From: Marinilactibacillus piezotolerans
GTDB taxonomy: Bacteria; Bacillota; Bacilli; Lactobacillales; Carnobacteriaceae_A
Direction: 5' to 3'
Assembly: GCF_900114235.1 (NCBI RefSeq)
Contig: NZ_FOSJ01000013.1
Coordinates: forward strand, 1-56,817
DNA: 56,817 nt
In this document: piece by piece, positions 43,212-51,889 of the stretch
Layout of the letters: each line of letters begins with the position of its first letter
How positions within the stretch are numbered: position 1 is the stretch's first letter
Notes under the pieces: model-generated
The model's database searches: none
Told to the model about the DNA's origin: nothing
The model's input: the letters and a program-made list of their open reading frames with translations, nothing else
Made by a program: the position numbers and the translations under genes

Positions 43212-43664
43212 TTATTGTTTATTAAATGCTTCGATCAAAGACTTAGCGAATGCTTGAAGATTTTTAGTGTCCTCTTCTTCAGGATCAAGGTCAACTTTGA
43301 CGCTTTCAGCCCCTTTTATAGCGCCTGTTTTATCAAATTGGTCATTGAAGTCATCGACTGATTTACAATATTTCTCATAAAAAGTATCACCTGAACCAAA
43401 TGTACCGTAAATCTTTCCAGATAGATCGAGTTCTTCTAATTCTTCATAAAAGTCTACAATCTCATCTGGAAGATTAGCATCGGTACCATATGTGTAAGTT
43501 CCGACTATTGCGATATCTACATCTTCAAAGTCTGTTGGATCAGCTGAGTAACTCTCGACCAGTTCAACTTCGGCCCCTAATTCTCTAAAAGCTTGTTCAA
43601 TGATTTCAGCACATTGTTCTGTATTTCCAGTCAGACTGGCATACACGATCATTACTTTAGGCAC
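43212..43664 (-). CDS. flavodoxin
   Basis: This is a short-chain flavodoxin of about 150 residues. The GTG at 43664 is chosen because AGAAAGGATGG lies about 9 bases upstream and the protein then opens PKVMIVYASLTGNTEQ, the FMN phosphate loop, at the usual distance. Aromatic isoalloxazine contacts are likely in GTYTYGTDANLPDE and GSGDTFYEKYC. It is acidic throughout. It carries one electron between reductases and acceptors; the partner is unknown here. Confidence 0.9.
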   Translation of the reverse strand: MPKVMIVYASLTGNTEQCAEIIEQAFRELGAEVELVESYSADPTDFEDVDIAIVGTYTYGTDANLPDEIVDFYEELEELDLSGKIYGTFGSGDTFYEKYCKSVDDFNDQFDKTGAIKGAESVKVDLDPEEEDTKNLQAFAKSLIEAFNKQ

Positions 43665-43753
43665 GGACTTCCATCCTTTCTGTATACTCATCTCATTAAG
43701 ACAGTATAGCAAAGAAAGAACAACAAAAAAAGTAGTGTGAAGTATATTTCATT

Positions 43754-44008
43754 TTAGCCTTTTAACCCTTTGGACTGACGGAACATATCTTCCACAACAA
43801 TATCAAAAATCTCACCTAATGTAGAACAGTATTCTAAAATCTCCCAAGGCTGGTTAGTATGAAAATGAATTTTAATCAAATTTTCATCTCCAACTGCTAG
43901 AAGACAATCACCAGCAAAATGTTGATTAAAGTAAGTAGAAATAGCATCTTCAGATAAATTTTCTCCTTCTATCAGTAATTGAGTGTCATATCTAAATTCG
44001 TTGTCCAT
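43754..44008 (-). CDS. small stand-alone FakA-like (DAK-phosphatase C-terminal type) protein
   Basis: This 84-residue protein starts at ATG after AAAGGAG, so it looks like a complete gene and not a fragment. It resembles the segment of FakA/YloV-type proteins that reads approximately GDSL-VVGDD-LVKVHVHT: here DCLLAVGDENLIKIHFHTNQ followed by PWEILEYCSTLGEI. FakA phosphorylates DegV/FakB-bound fatty acids, but this protein lacks the kinase domain. It might bind a FakB-like partner or fatty-acyl phosphate; that is speculation. A 21-bp palindrome lies 20 bases upstream. Confidence 0.7.
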   Translation of the reverse strand: MDNEFRYDTQLLIEGENLSEDAISTYFNQHFAGDCLLAVGDENLIKIHFHTNQPWEILEYCSTLGEIFDIVVEDMFRQSKGLKG

Positions 44009-44027
44009 AAGAATTCTCCTTTAATGT

Positions 44028-44048
44028 AAATCGTATAGTATACGATTT
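44028..44048. promoter_or_regulatory. 21-bp palindrome upstream of the FakA-like gene
   Basis: AAATCGTATA and TATACGATTT flank a central G, with perfect symmetry. It lies immediately upstream of the ribosome binding site of the minus-strand gene. It is best explained as a repressor operator; an RNA hairpin in the 5' leader is possible. Confidence 0.65.
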
Positions 44049-44160
44049 TTAAATATGAATATAATATATCTGATATACAGAAGATAAGCAATCGTTTGAA
44101 TTGAAATCGGAATGCTATCTTTGATTTATGAGAGGAAATTAAGGAAATTTATATAAAACA

Positions 44161-44260
44161 AAGCAGCTGGGACAAAAGTCTTCATTGTCTAAAAATTTGA
44201 AGTATCGGAAAATCAAGGATTTTATTTTGATTTGACGGCGTTTTACTTTCTAGCTCGTTT
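44161..44260. repeat. dispersed intergenic repeat containing CTGGGACAAAA, copy A
   Basis: It begins CAGCTGGGACAAAAGTC and contains TTTTGATTTGACGGCGTTTT about 70 bases later. The same two blocks occur at copy B. Similar CTGGGACA-type intergenic repeats are common in lactobacilli, enterococci and listeriae. The boundary is approximate. Confidence 0.6.
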
Positions 44261-44373
44261 GCTCTCAGTCTCTATCTTTATTGTTACGCATGCCAATTTC
44301 TCTAAAAATAGATACTTTGCTTGAGTATAGAAACCTGACTGAGATGAGCTGAATGGTGTGAGGAACTGCTCTT

Positions 44374-44633
44374 ATCTGGAAACTGAATGGAGATCTCTTA
44401 GTGAGTTGATTGATATACTGCTTTTATCTGGCAACTGAATGGAGATCTCTTATTGAGTTGATTGATATGCTGCTTTTATCTGGCAACTGAATGGAGATCT
44501 CTTAGTGAGTTGATTGATATGCTGCTTTTATCTGGAAACTGAATGGAGATCTCTTAGTGAGTTGCTTGATATGCTGCTTTTATCTGGTAACTGAGTGGAG
44601 ATCTCTTAGTAAGTTAAGTGATGAACTACTCTT
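44374..44633. repeat. 52-bp tandem repeat array A, five units
   Basis: Units begin (ATCTGG or ATCTGGC) at 44374, 44426, 44478, 44530 and 44582, exactly 52 bases apart. Units 1-4 differ at only a few positions; unit 5 is more diverged, and a trace of a sixth (ATGTGG) begins at 44634. Each unit contains AACTGAATGGAGATCTCTTA then GTGAGTTGATTGATATGCTG. The length is not a multiple of three, and no long frame crosses it, so it is non-coding. It is related to array B at 56324. Confidence 0.9.
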
Positions 44634-44716
44634 ATGTGGTAAAGTTCATATAACTGTGTAAAAACAAAAGCCATATGTAGATTAATCCAGAACCAAAACA
44701 AACAGATACAAATCAA

Positions 44717-44800
44717 AGAAACTGGGACAAAACTAGATAGAATGTAAAATCCCATCAAATCCAGGAAATTCACTCCTTGATTTGACGGGTTTTTGGTTGT
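44717..44800. repeat. dispersed intergenic repeat containing CTGGGACAAAA, copy B
   Basis: It begins GAAACTGGGACAAAACTAG and ends near CTTGATTTGACGGGTTTTT. CCATCAAATC and GATTTGACGG can pair across about 18 bases, giving a hairpin followed by a T run that could act as a terminator. It is the partner of copy A on the other side of the tandem array. Confidence 0.6.
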
Positions 44801-44870
44801 TATACACTTCAAATTATTGCTCAATAGAAACTTTTGTTCCTGCCGCTTTGTAATGATTCAATCATTTATT

Positions 44871-45809
44871 TTAAGATTTAATATTAATAACGATTTTGCC
44901 TTTAGCATGATGAGTTTCACTCAAACGGTGAGCTTCTCTCATACCATTTTCAGTAAAAGGGAACTGACTGCCTATAGTGGCTTTAAGCTGATTATTTTTC
45001 ATCAATTCACCTAATTTGGCCAAACGCTTACCATCAGGTTCTAAGAAAAAGTAACCTGTTTTGACTTCATTTGTTTTAGCTAGTTCTTCACTTGGCGGAT
45101 TCGTAATGGAAACAATTATGCCACCTTTTTTCAATACGTTAAAGCTTTTTTCCTGAATCTCACCACCCATTGTATCGAAAACAATATCATAGTCATTAAG
45201 TTCTGATTCGAAGTCTTGTTTTTTGTAATCAATAAAGACATCTACACCTAAATCATTTAAATAATCATCATTATCAGAGCTTGCAGTAGCAGCAACAGTT
45301 GCGCCAAAACTTTTGGCAATCTGAATGGCTAAACTACCAACTCCGCCAGCTCCTGCATGAATCAGTACTTTATCGCCCTCTTTGATTTTAGCGATTTCTA
45401 CTAAAGCAGTCCAAGCGGTTTCGCCGACAAGTGGAATAGAAGCTGCTTCTGCAAAGGATACATTTTCTGGCATATGTGCTAGCAGATTACTATCAATAGC
45501 AGTATATTCAGCATATGTTCCGAAAGCATTAGTAGCAGGTCTAGCAAATACGTTGTCTCCCACAGAAAATCCAGTTACAGCTTCACCCACTTCTTTAATG
45601 ATTCCTGCAGCATCCCATCCTAATATGACAGGAAACTGAAAAGGCAAGTTATCTTTAAGATAACCTTCTCTTACTTTCCAATCTACCGGATTAATAGAAG
45701 TAGCATGTAATTCTACTAGAACTTGATTATCTTTAATTTCCGGTGTAGGAACTTCTCTTTCGACTAACTGATCAGCAGACCCATATTCTTCTATAACAAT
45801 AGCTTTCAT
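44871..45809 (-). CDS. quinone-oxidoreductase-like NADP-dependent alcohol dehydrogenase (MDR family)
   Basis: These 312 residues have the GroES-like N-terminal domain (ATSINPVDWKVREGYL, FPVILGWDAAGIIKEVGEA) and a Rossmann domain with VLIHAGAGGVGSLAIQIAK (GAGGVG, NADPH binding). No structural or catalytic zinc Cys cluster is seen, so it is of the zinc-free quinone oxidoreductase type. It probably reduces quinones or unsaturated carbonyls in the cytosol. AAGGACG precedes the ATG. It is monocistronic. Confidence 0.9.
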   Translation of the reverse strand: MKAIVIEEYGSADQLVEREVPTPEIKDNQVLVELHATSINPVDWKVREGYLKDNLPFQFPVILGWDAAGIIKEVGEAVTGFSVGDNVFARPATNAFGTYAEYTAIDSNLLAHMPENVSFAEAASIPLVGETAWTALVEIAKIKEGDKVLIHAGAGGVGSLAIQIAKSFGATVAATASSDNDDYLNDLGVDVFIDYKKQDFESELNDYDIVFDTMGGEIQEKSFNVLKKGGIIVSITNPPSEELAKTNEVKTGYFFLEPDGKRLAKLGELMKNNQLKATIGSQFPFTENGMREAHRLSETHHAKGKIVINIKS

Positions 45810-46070
45810 TTGTTCGTCCTTCTTTCATTTAAATAATAATGATGACTTATTCTGACCTTTACTTTACAAAATAAGCATATCAAAAAAATAGTGATCAACA
45901 AAAGATTTGCATCTTTACTTTAGACCATCAGAATCTAATGTATTATACAAATTAAATTGTGCAAAATCAAATTTGAATCATCTCATTATTCTTTTATATT
46001 TTTAACGAATAGATGTTATGATAAGGAGAAAATAGAATAGTCTACCAAATAAATCAATAGGAAGTATGTA

Positions 46071-46688
46071 ATGGCTAAAACGCAAATGAAAAATGTATTA
46101 CAATCAAATGATTCCAACAAAGAAAAAGCTGCCTATCTATGGGAATATTATAAATGGCACTTAATGGGTATCATCCTCGTGCTACTCTTATCCATTTACT
46201 TTACGATACAATTATTTAACCGGCCACAAGTGGATTATCATATAGGTGTATTAGGTCCTGAAACGACAACAGAACAAATGGAGATTTTATCGAACGATTT
46301 GAAGGCATTATTAGATCCAGAAGATCAAAAAGGGGATATGCTAGTGACCGTTACTCAAGCAGGACAAGGAGCGGAACGGTTTTTTGCCCAATTGGCAGCC
46401 GCGGAGTACGATCTATTACTAGTAGACAAAACGGCCTTTGAGAACTTTGCCGATAGTGAATCGATGGATGTTTTACAAGTAGATGATATTGAAAGCTCAA
46501 ATCTTTTTACTGTTCCAGAAGATAATAAGATAATCGGAATTGAATCAAATGCTATTCCATATTTTTCAGAACACGAAGTGACTTCCGGTTTAATTGCGTT
46601 AGTACCAAAAAATTCGACCAGAAACCCGGAAACGATAGTTTTCTTTCAAAAACAGGGAATAAGCCTGAAGATTCAGAAGTCTGAATAA
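46071..46688 (+). CDS. hypothetical single-pass membrane protein
   Basis: I do not recognise a named family for this 205-residue protein. The N-terminus is charged with Lys/Glu, then KAAYLWEYYKWHLMGIILVL opens a single helix (about residues 26-50). The remaining 150 residues lie outside and look like a mixed alpha/beta domain (QVDYHIGVLGPETTTEQM, EYDLLLVDKTAFENF). The (E)YYKWH motif before a helix recurs in Firmicute hypothetical membrane proteins. AGGAAG supports the ATG. It precedes map by 110 bases. Confidence 0.65.
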   Translation: MAKTQMKNVLQSNDSNKEKAAYLWEYYKWHLMGIILVLLLSIYFTIQLFNRPQVDYHIGVLGPETTTEQMEILSNDLKALLDPEDQKGDMLVTVTQAGQGAERFFAQLAAAEYDLLLVDKTAFENFADSESMDVLQVDDIESSNLFTVPEDNKIIGIESNAIPYFSEHEVTSGLIALVPKNSTRNPETIVFFQKQGISLKIQKSE

Positions 46689-46798
46689 TTTATGAGTAAG
46701 AACCTTTTGATTTATTAAACCTTCCTCGTAAAGGTTCCAGAATCATTAAAATTTCTGTATAATAGATAATAATTTGATACTTTAAGGAGACTGATTAC

Positions 46799-47554
46799 GT
46801 GATTACGCTAAAATCACCTAGAGAAATAGATGCTATGGAACGATCCGGCGCAGTGCTGGCTGATATCCATGAGAAATTACGTGGGTTTATCAAACCAGGT
46901 ATATCTGGATCAGATATCGATCAATATGTAGAAAAACTTATAGACGAACATGGCGCAAGTGCCGAACAAAAAGGATTCGAAGGTTACGAATATGCGACTT
47001 GTGTCAGTGTAAACGATGAAATTTGTCATGGGTTCCCTAGAAGTGAGAAATTAAAAGAGGGGGATCTGATCAAAGTTGATATGGTCATCAATTTAAATGG
47101 TGCATTATCTGATTCCTGCTGGAGTTATTCAGTAGGAGAGGCAACTGATGAAGTCAAAAAGCTCATGGACGTCACACTGACTTCTTTATATAAAGGAATC
47201 GCCGCAGCAAAAATCGGAAACAGAATCGGCGATATCGGTCATGCGATCCAAAGCTATGTTGAACCTTTTGGTTTCGGTGTTGTCCGTGAATTTGTCGGAC
47301 ATGGTATCGGCCCTACATTACATGAAGGCCCAAGTGTACCTCACTACGGTCAAGCAGGTAAAGGAATGCGCTTAAAAGAAGGTATGGTTATTACCATTGA
47401 ACCCATGATTAATACAGGTACCTGGAAGTCGAAAATGGATGATAATGGCTGGACAGCCCGTACAAAAGACGGTGGATTAAGCTGCCAGTACGAGCATACC
47501 ATCGCTATCACAAAAGACGGTCCTAGAATCCTGACTAAACAAAAAGATGAGTAA
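46799..47554 (+). CDS. map: methionine aminopeptidase, type I
   Basis: This 251-residue M24A enzyme removes the initiator Met from nascent proteins. It starts at GTG, with AAGGAG at proper spacing. Metal ligands are seen in KVDMVINLNGALSDSCWSY (two Asp; the second block is SDS rather than the usual GD), GHGIGPTLHE (His), TIEPM (Glu) and QYEHTIAI (Glu). A substrate His is in EICHGFP. It is not in the usual adk-map-infA operon, so it may be a second copy. Confidence 0.92.
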   Translation: MITLKSPREIDAMERSGAVLADIHEKLRGFIKPGISGSDIDQYVEKLIDEHGASAEQKGFEGYEYATCVSVNDEICHGFPRSEKLKEGDLIKVDMVINLNGALSDSCWSYSVGEATDEVKKLMDVTLTSLYKGIAAAKIGNRIGDIGHAIQSYVEPFGFGVVREFVGHGIGPTLHEGPSVPHYGQAGKGMRLKEGMVITIEPMINTGTWKSKMDDNGWTARTKDGGLSCQYEHTIAITKDGPRILTKQKDE

Positions 47555-47750
47555 CTTATGTTAGGAAACTAAACAATTCAATCTAGAAGTGTTGAAAAGA
47601 GACTGAGTTTTACCAATTCTCTTTCCATCCTTCTAGTTTTTTTGTTGATAGCAGAAGTGGTGTAAACACATATAAGCATCTGAATACTCGTTTAAAACAG
47701 TTTCTGATATGATATTCAGTGACTATGTTATTTGAGAGGATTAAAAAAAT

Positions 47751-48818
47751 ATGAAGCAGCGAATATGGTATGCAGATGTATTGAGAATATTAGCAATTGT
47801 CATGGTTATATTGATTCATATCGTATCTAAAGATACTCATCGATATGAACTAGATACAATGGGCTGGCAATGGCTTAATTTCATCAATGGAATGTCTAGA
47901 ATCTGTGTACCTTTATTGTTTATGGTAAGTGGCATGTTTTTTCTTGATCCAAAGAAAAACCTAGAACCTAAAACGATGTATACGAAATATATCTGGCGGC
48001 TCGTTCGTGCGTTTTTTGTCTGGTCAGTTATCTATGTATTTTTTGATCAATACAAACAGCCTGAAGTTGCTCTTACTGAAGAAGTAGATCGTACAATCCT
48101 TCAGATCGTTCAAGGGTACTTTCACCTCTGGTTCTTATATAGGTTGACTGAAATTTATGTAATGGTGCCACTTTTAAGACCATTGACCAAAGAAAAGCAC
48201 TTAGCTATTTATTTTGTACTTATAAGCTTTGTTGTAGGGTTTTTGATTCCCACCATCAATCAGTTCCCTGTCAGATCTACTGATACAGTCGCAGACAATG
48301 GACTTAATGTAGATATTACACTCGGCTATGCCGGATATTTTATGGCCGGTTATTTATTGAGCCGATATACTTTGCCAAAAAACTGGCGCAGAACACTTTA
48401 TGGATTGGGCATTATAGGCTTTGCTGTAACGGTTATTGGAACAGCATTAAGGTCGGCACAAGATGGGGCAATGTATTCATTATTTTATGAGTATCTGACA
48501 CCCAATGTTTTTTTTGCAAGTCTAGCGACATTTGTATTCGTGAAACATTCGATGCAGAATATAACTTTATCTGAAAAAGTTCAGAAAATGATTATCCATA
48601 TTTCTAAATATTCATTTGGTGTTTACCTTGTCCATGTGCTGATTCGTGATCTGCTTTGGGATCTTGGTTTGAATACGACACTATTCACTCCATTATTATC
48701 GATTCCACTTATTGCTTTACTTGTTGGTGGAATCAGTTATTTTATTATCTGGGGTCTAATGAAGGTCTGGGAGTGGATAATGAATTTAGTTAATGAAAAA
48801 AACCAGAAAGCAACATGA
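47751..48818 (+). CDS. acyltransferase 3 family membrane protein
   Basis: This 355-residue protein has about ten membrane helices and the acyltransferase-3 features: ADVLRILAIVMVILIHIVSK (the R-x10-H catalytic motif in helix 1) and VPLLFMVSGMFFL. Family members O-acetylate cell-wall or exopolysaccharide sugars. GAGAGGA supports the ATG. It lies 39 bases before the YdjM-like gene and may share its transcript. The acceptor is unknown. Confidence 0.85.
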   Translation: MKQRIWYADVLRILAIVMVILIHIVSKDTHRYELDTMGWQWLNFINGMSRICVPLLFMVSGMFFLDPKKNLEPKTMYTKYIWRLVRAFFVWSVIYVFFDQYKQPEVALTEEVDRTILQIVQGYFHLWFLYRLTEIYVMVPLLRPLTKEKHLAIYFVLISFVVGFLIPTINQFPVRSTDTVADNGLNVDITLGYAGYFMAGYLLSRYTLPKNWRRTLYGLGIIGFAVTVIGTALRSAQDGAMYSLFYEYLTPNVFFASLATFVFVKHSMQNITLSEKVQKMIIHISKYSFGVYLVHVLIRDLLWDLGLNTTLFTPLLSIPLIALLVGGISYFIIWGLMKVWEWIMNLVNEKNQKAT

Positions 48819-48857
48819 TCTACTCTTTTGCTTTCTATATTGAAGGAGAAGTAAGAA

Positions 48858-49391
48858 TTGAGATATAGAACACATCTGGCAACTACATTAGCGATTTCTT
48901 TACCGCTAATGGTTACCTCGGATTCTCTTTCAGTGGAGAGTTTATCTATTGTAGCTTTAGGCGCCGTCTTTCCAGACATCGATGAACCACACTCCTATAT
49001 TGGACGTAGAATGATCGGAATTAGTAACAGCATGAAAGTAGTTTTTGGACATCGCGGACTTACACATAGTCTAACAGGGCTAATTGCAGTAACATTTATT
49101 TTTTATTTAGGGCATACTACATTTGGTTTACCTCTGGAACTCGTCCACTGGTTTGCTTTTGGCTATTTAGCCCACTTAATAGAAGACTCTTTTTCTAAAA
49201 AGGGAATTGCCTGGCTGCAGCCACTTTCTAAGAAACGGTTTCAGTCCGGATTCAATAGGATTTATTATAATACTGGCGGAATAATCGAAAATATTCTCTT
49301 TGTTACAGCCACTTTAATTTTGATTCAGGAAGTTTTGCAGCTGAATTTTAGCGACTTTTCTTTTGAATATATCAATCAGTTTCTCCATTGA
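48858..49391 (+). CDS. YdjM-like membrane-bound metal-dependent hydrolase
   Basis: This 177-residue protein starts at TTG, with AAGGAGA 9 bases upstream. It has the PF04307 motifs: YRTHLAT at the N-terminus, VFPDIDEPHS, and FGHRGLTHSLTG (HRG-x-TH), with later HLIEDS. Three or four hydrophobic segments are present. The His/Asp residues probably bind metal. E. coli YdjM is SOS-controlled; here nothing indicates regulation. Its activity is unknown. Confidence 0.82.
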   Translation: MRYRTHLATTLAISLPLMVTSDSLSVESLSIVALGAVFPDIDEPHSYIGRRMIGISNSMKVVFGHRGLTHSLTGLIAVTFIFYLGHTTFGLPLELVHWFAFGYLAHLIEDSFSKKGIAWLQPLSKKRFQSGFNRIYYNTGGIIENILFVTATLILIQEVLQLNFSDFSFEYINQFLH

Positions 49392-49452
49392 GCACATAAC
49401 TTTGGATAGAAACTTTACTGCAGAATCATAGCAATAAAAATAGACTGAGATC

Positions 49453-49488
49453 AACGGGAGCCATGAAAATAATGTGGCTTCCGTTTTT
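49453..49488 (+). terminator. Rho-independent terminator
   Basis: AACGGGAGCCA (49453-49463) pairs with TGGCTTCCGTT (49475-49485) with one G-T pair, then TTT. Confidence 0.8.
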
Positions 49489-49516
49489 AGTAGCGTATAA
49501 AGGTAAACTTAAGATA

Positions 49517-49541
49517 TTTTATTACAAAGTTTGTAATAAAA
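49517..49541. promoter_or_regulatory. 25-bp palindrome before the GntR gene, candidate autoregulatory operator
   Basis: TTTTATTACAAA and TTTGTAATAAAA flank a single G, a perfect match. The half sites (TTTGTAA) reappear in the palindrome before the EIIC gene, so the GntR protein probably binds both. Confidence 0.7.
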
Positions 49542-49617
49542 CGCTTTTTAATTTAAAATGAAAAGATAAAGTACTATGGAAACAATAGATAAAAGCAGAA
49601 GTAAAGGAGGAAATTAG

Positions 49618-50334
49618 ATGCCTAAATATAAAAAGGTTGCCGAGATGATTAGAGAGCGGATCAAAAATAATACATATACAGTAGATGAAAAATTGCCTGA
49701 TCAAAATTCTTTAGCTGATGAATTCAATACAAGTCGCGTAACGGTTAAAAGAGCTTTAGACCTTTTAACGACTGCAGGTCTTGTTTATACGATTCAGGGT
49801 TCAGGAACATACGTGAAGAGAAATGCGCTTCTGCAAGCTCAATCCAGTATTCAGATTGGACATAATGTAGGACTGACAACAGCTGTACAAGATGAAGTTG
49901 AATTACAAAGCGAAATCATTAAATTCAATGTGCGTTTTCCAGATGAACAAGAAAGGCAGCAGTTAATGATCAACAAAGAAACACCGGTTTATCATTATCA
50001 GCGCTTAAGGATTCTTGGAGGAAAACCTTATTCTTTAGAGAATACAGTAGTCCCAGTGCATATTATTCCCGGTATAACGGAAGAAGTCCTTAAAGATTCC
50101 GTTTATAGATATATAAGAAGAGAACTGGGGATTGTATTTGGAGACAATCGTCAAATAGTCCGTGCTGCCAAGCCTAATCAGCTAGATAAAAAATATCTTG
50201 ATTGTAAAGATGATGATCCTATCCTAGAAGTGGAAAAAGTTATGTTTCTAAAAACAGGAACACCATTTGAGTATTCAAAAGTGCATCATCGTTTTGACAT
50301 GGTAGAAATGTCTTTTATCAATCAAGATTCTTAA
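49618..50334 (+). CDS. GntR family regulator with UTRA domain (HutC subfamily)
   Basis: This 238-residue protein has an N-terminal winged helix (SLADEFNTSRVTVKRALDLL, then GLVYTIQGSGTYVK) and a C-terminal UTRA effector domain (VYHYQRLRILGGKPYSLENT). AAAGGAGG supports the ATG. It precedes an EIIC and a 6-phospho-beta-glucosidase gene, so it most likely senses a phospho-beta-glucoside and represses them. Palindromes lie before its own gene and before the EIIC gene. Confidence 0.9.
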   Translation: MPKYKKVAEMIRERIKNNTYTVDEKLPDQNSLADEFNTSRVTVKRALDLLTTAGLVYTIQGSGTYVKRNALLQAQSSIQIGHNVGLTTAVQDEVELQSEIIKFNVRFPDEQERQQLMINKETPVYHYQRLRILGGKPYSLENTVVPVHIIPGITEEVLKDSVYRYIRRELGIVFGDNRQIVRAAKPNQLDKKYLDCKDDDPILEVEKVMFLKTGTPFEYSKVHHRFDMVEMSFINQDS

Positions 50335-50359
50335 AATATTATAGTTATGTAAGGTGGTT

Positions 50360-50387
50360 AACCCCATTGGATATGGGGTTCTTTTTT
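50360..50387 (+). terminator. terminator after the GntR gene
   Basis: AACCCCAT (50360-50367) pairs with ATGGGGTT (50373-50380), then CTTTTTT. Confidence 0.85.
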
Positions 50388-50421
50388 AAATATAAAATTT
50401 GTAAATACAAATTTTATATTT
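50388..50421. promoter_or_regulatory. 34-bp perfect palindrome before the EIIC gene, GntR-type operator
   Basis: AAATATAAAATTTGTA and TACAAATTTTATATTT flank AA: 16-2-16, without mismatch. The core TTTGTAAATACAAA resembles HutC-subfamily operators. It directly follows the terminator of the regulator gene. Confidence 0.75.
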
Positions 50422-50500
50422 AACTTTACATTTAGAAAATAAAAAGGTAAACTTCTTATGTAAGCAATTACAAAAACGGAAAGAACAAGGAGGATGTAGG

Positions 50501-51838
50501 ATGGAAAACAATCGATTCATCAATGCATTAAATCAAATAGCGTACAAAATTAACAGTTACAAGTATATTATTGCTATAAAAAATTCCTTTACGCTATTAT
50601 TACCGATTATTATTACTGGTGCGTTTGCAACGTTATTTTCAAGTATGGTTTTTGATAGTACCAATGGATTAGCTCAGATTAGCTAGTTAAGCTGGTTGGA
50701 GAATTTGAAACCGTTATCTCAGATGATCAATTACGCTACTATGGATATGATGGCGTTAGGTGCAGTATTTCTCATCGGGAATGAAATGGGTAAACTGAAT
50801 AAATTAGATGGCCATTTCCCGGGACTATTAGCAGCCTTGTCTTATATCGCAGTAATTCCCACACCGATTGATGCAGTAATTGACACGGAAACCGTAAATG
50901 TCAGCGATGTAATCTCCAGCGAATACACCGGAGCAAGCGGGTTGTTCTTAGGTATGATCGTGGCGATTGGATCAATTGAACTTTACACTTGGTTAGGAAA
51001 TCAGGACAAGTTAAAAATAAAAATGCCTGATTCTGTACCGACAAATGTATCGAGATCATTTTCAGCATTAATACCGACTGTCATCACAATCGTAGCCGTT
51101 GCATCAATCGCATTTCTGATCAATGCTGTAACAGGCATGCATATTTACGATATTATTTACAACCTGGTTCAAGCTCCATTAGAAAATGTTGTACAAGGAC
51201 TGCCGGGTATATTGATTTTAATGCTGGTTTCACAATTATTCTGGGTTATTGGTATTCACGGGAACCAGATCATCAAGCCAATTCGCGAACCAATTTTATT
51301 AGTAGCTATAGCTGAAAATACACAAGCTTTTCAAGCAGGGGAAGAAATTCCTAATATTATAAACATGCCTTTCTGGGATATCTATATGACAGTAGGCGGA
51401 TCTGGCTTAACGCTTGGTCTACTAATCGCAGTCTTTATTGGAAGTAAAAGAGAAGATTATCGTTCGATTGGCAAGCTTTCTTTTCCACCTGGAATCTTCA
51501 ATGTTAATGAGCCGGTTATTTTTGGATTACCGATTGTATTAAATCCGATTATGGCAATTCCTTTTGTTCTTACACCTTTAGTAACAGGAACAATCGCTTA
51601 TTTCTTAACAGCAATTGGATTTGCAGGCAAAGCGGTAGTTATGATTCCTTGGACAACGCCGCCCATCATTAGTGCCTGGATTGCAACAGCAGGGGACTTA
51701 GGAGCAGTTGTTACTCAAATCATATGTATAGCAGTTGCAGTGCTGATTTATCTACCGTTCATTAGAGTAGCGAATAAAGAAGCGAAGGTAGAAGATATTG
51801 AAAAAGAAGAATACGGCGAAGAAGTCGTTAACGGATAA
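50501..51838 (+). pseudogene. PTS beta-glucoside/cellobiose EIIC, interrupted by an in-frame amber codon
   Basis: AGGAGGATG leads into a frame that reads MENNRFINALNQIAYKINSY, then stops at TAG 50684-50686 after residue 61. The very same frame resumes at once (LSWLENLKPLSQMINYATMD) and runs 384 more codons to 51838. Joined, the length (about 445) is that of a full CelB-type EIIC, with conserved MLVSQLFWVIGIHGNQ and FNVNEPVIFGLPIVLNP. So a single nonsense change separates an otherwise intact permease. A start by re-initiation at TTG 50696 would give a protein lacking helix 1. Suppression or a sequencing error are alternatives. Confidence 0.85.
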
Positions 51839-51889
51839 TTAGAACTATAAGAATCATTAGAATTAAAAAGTATAAAAGGGGTTTATTAA

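Noticed and set aside
44374-44633. CRISPR array
   Set aside because: The units are contiguous 52-bp repeats with no unique spacers of constant length between them, and no cas gene is near.
49231-49245. Operator-like GAAACGGTTTC in the YdjM-like gene
   Set aside because: It lies within coding sequence with no promoter context.
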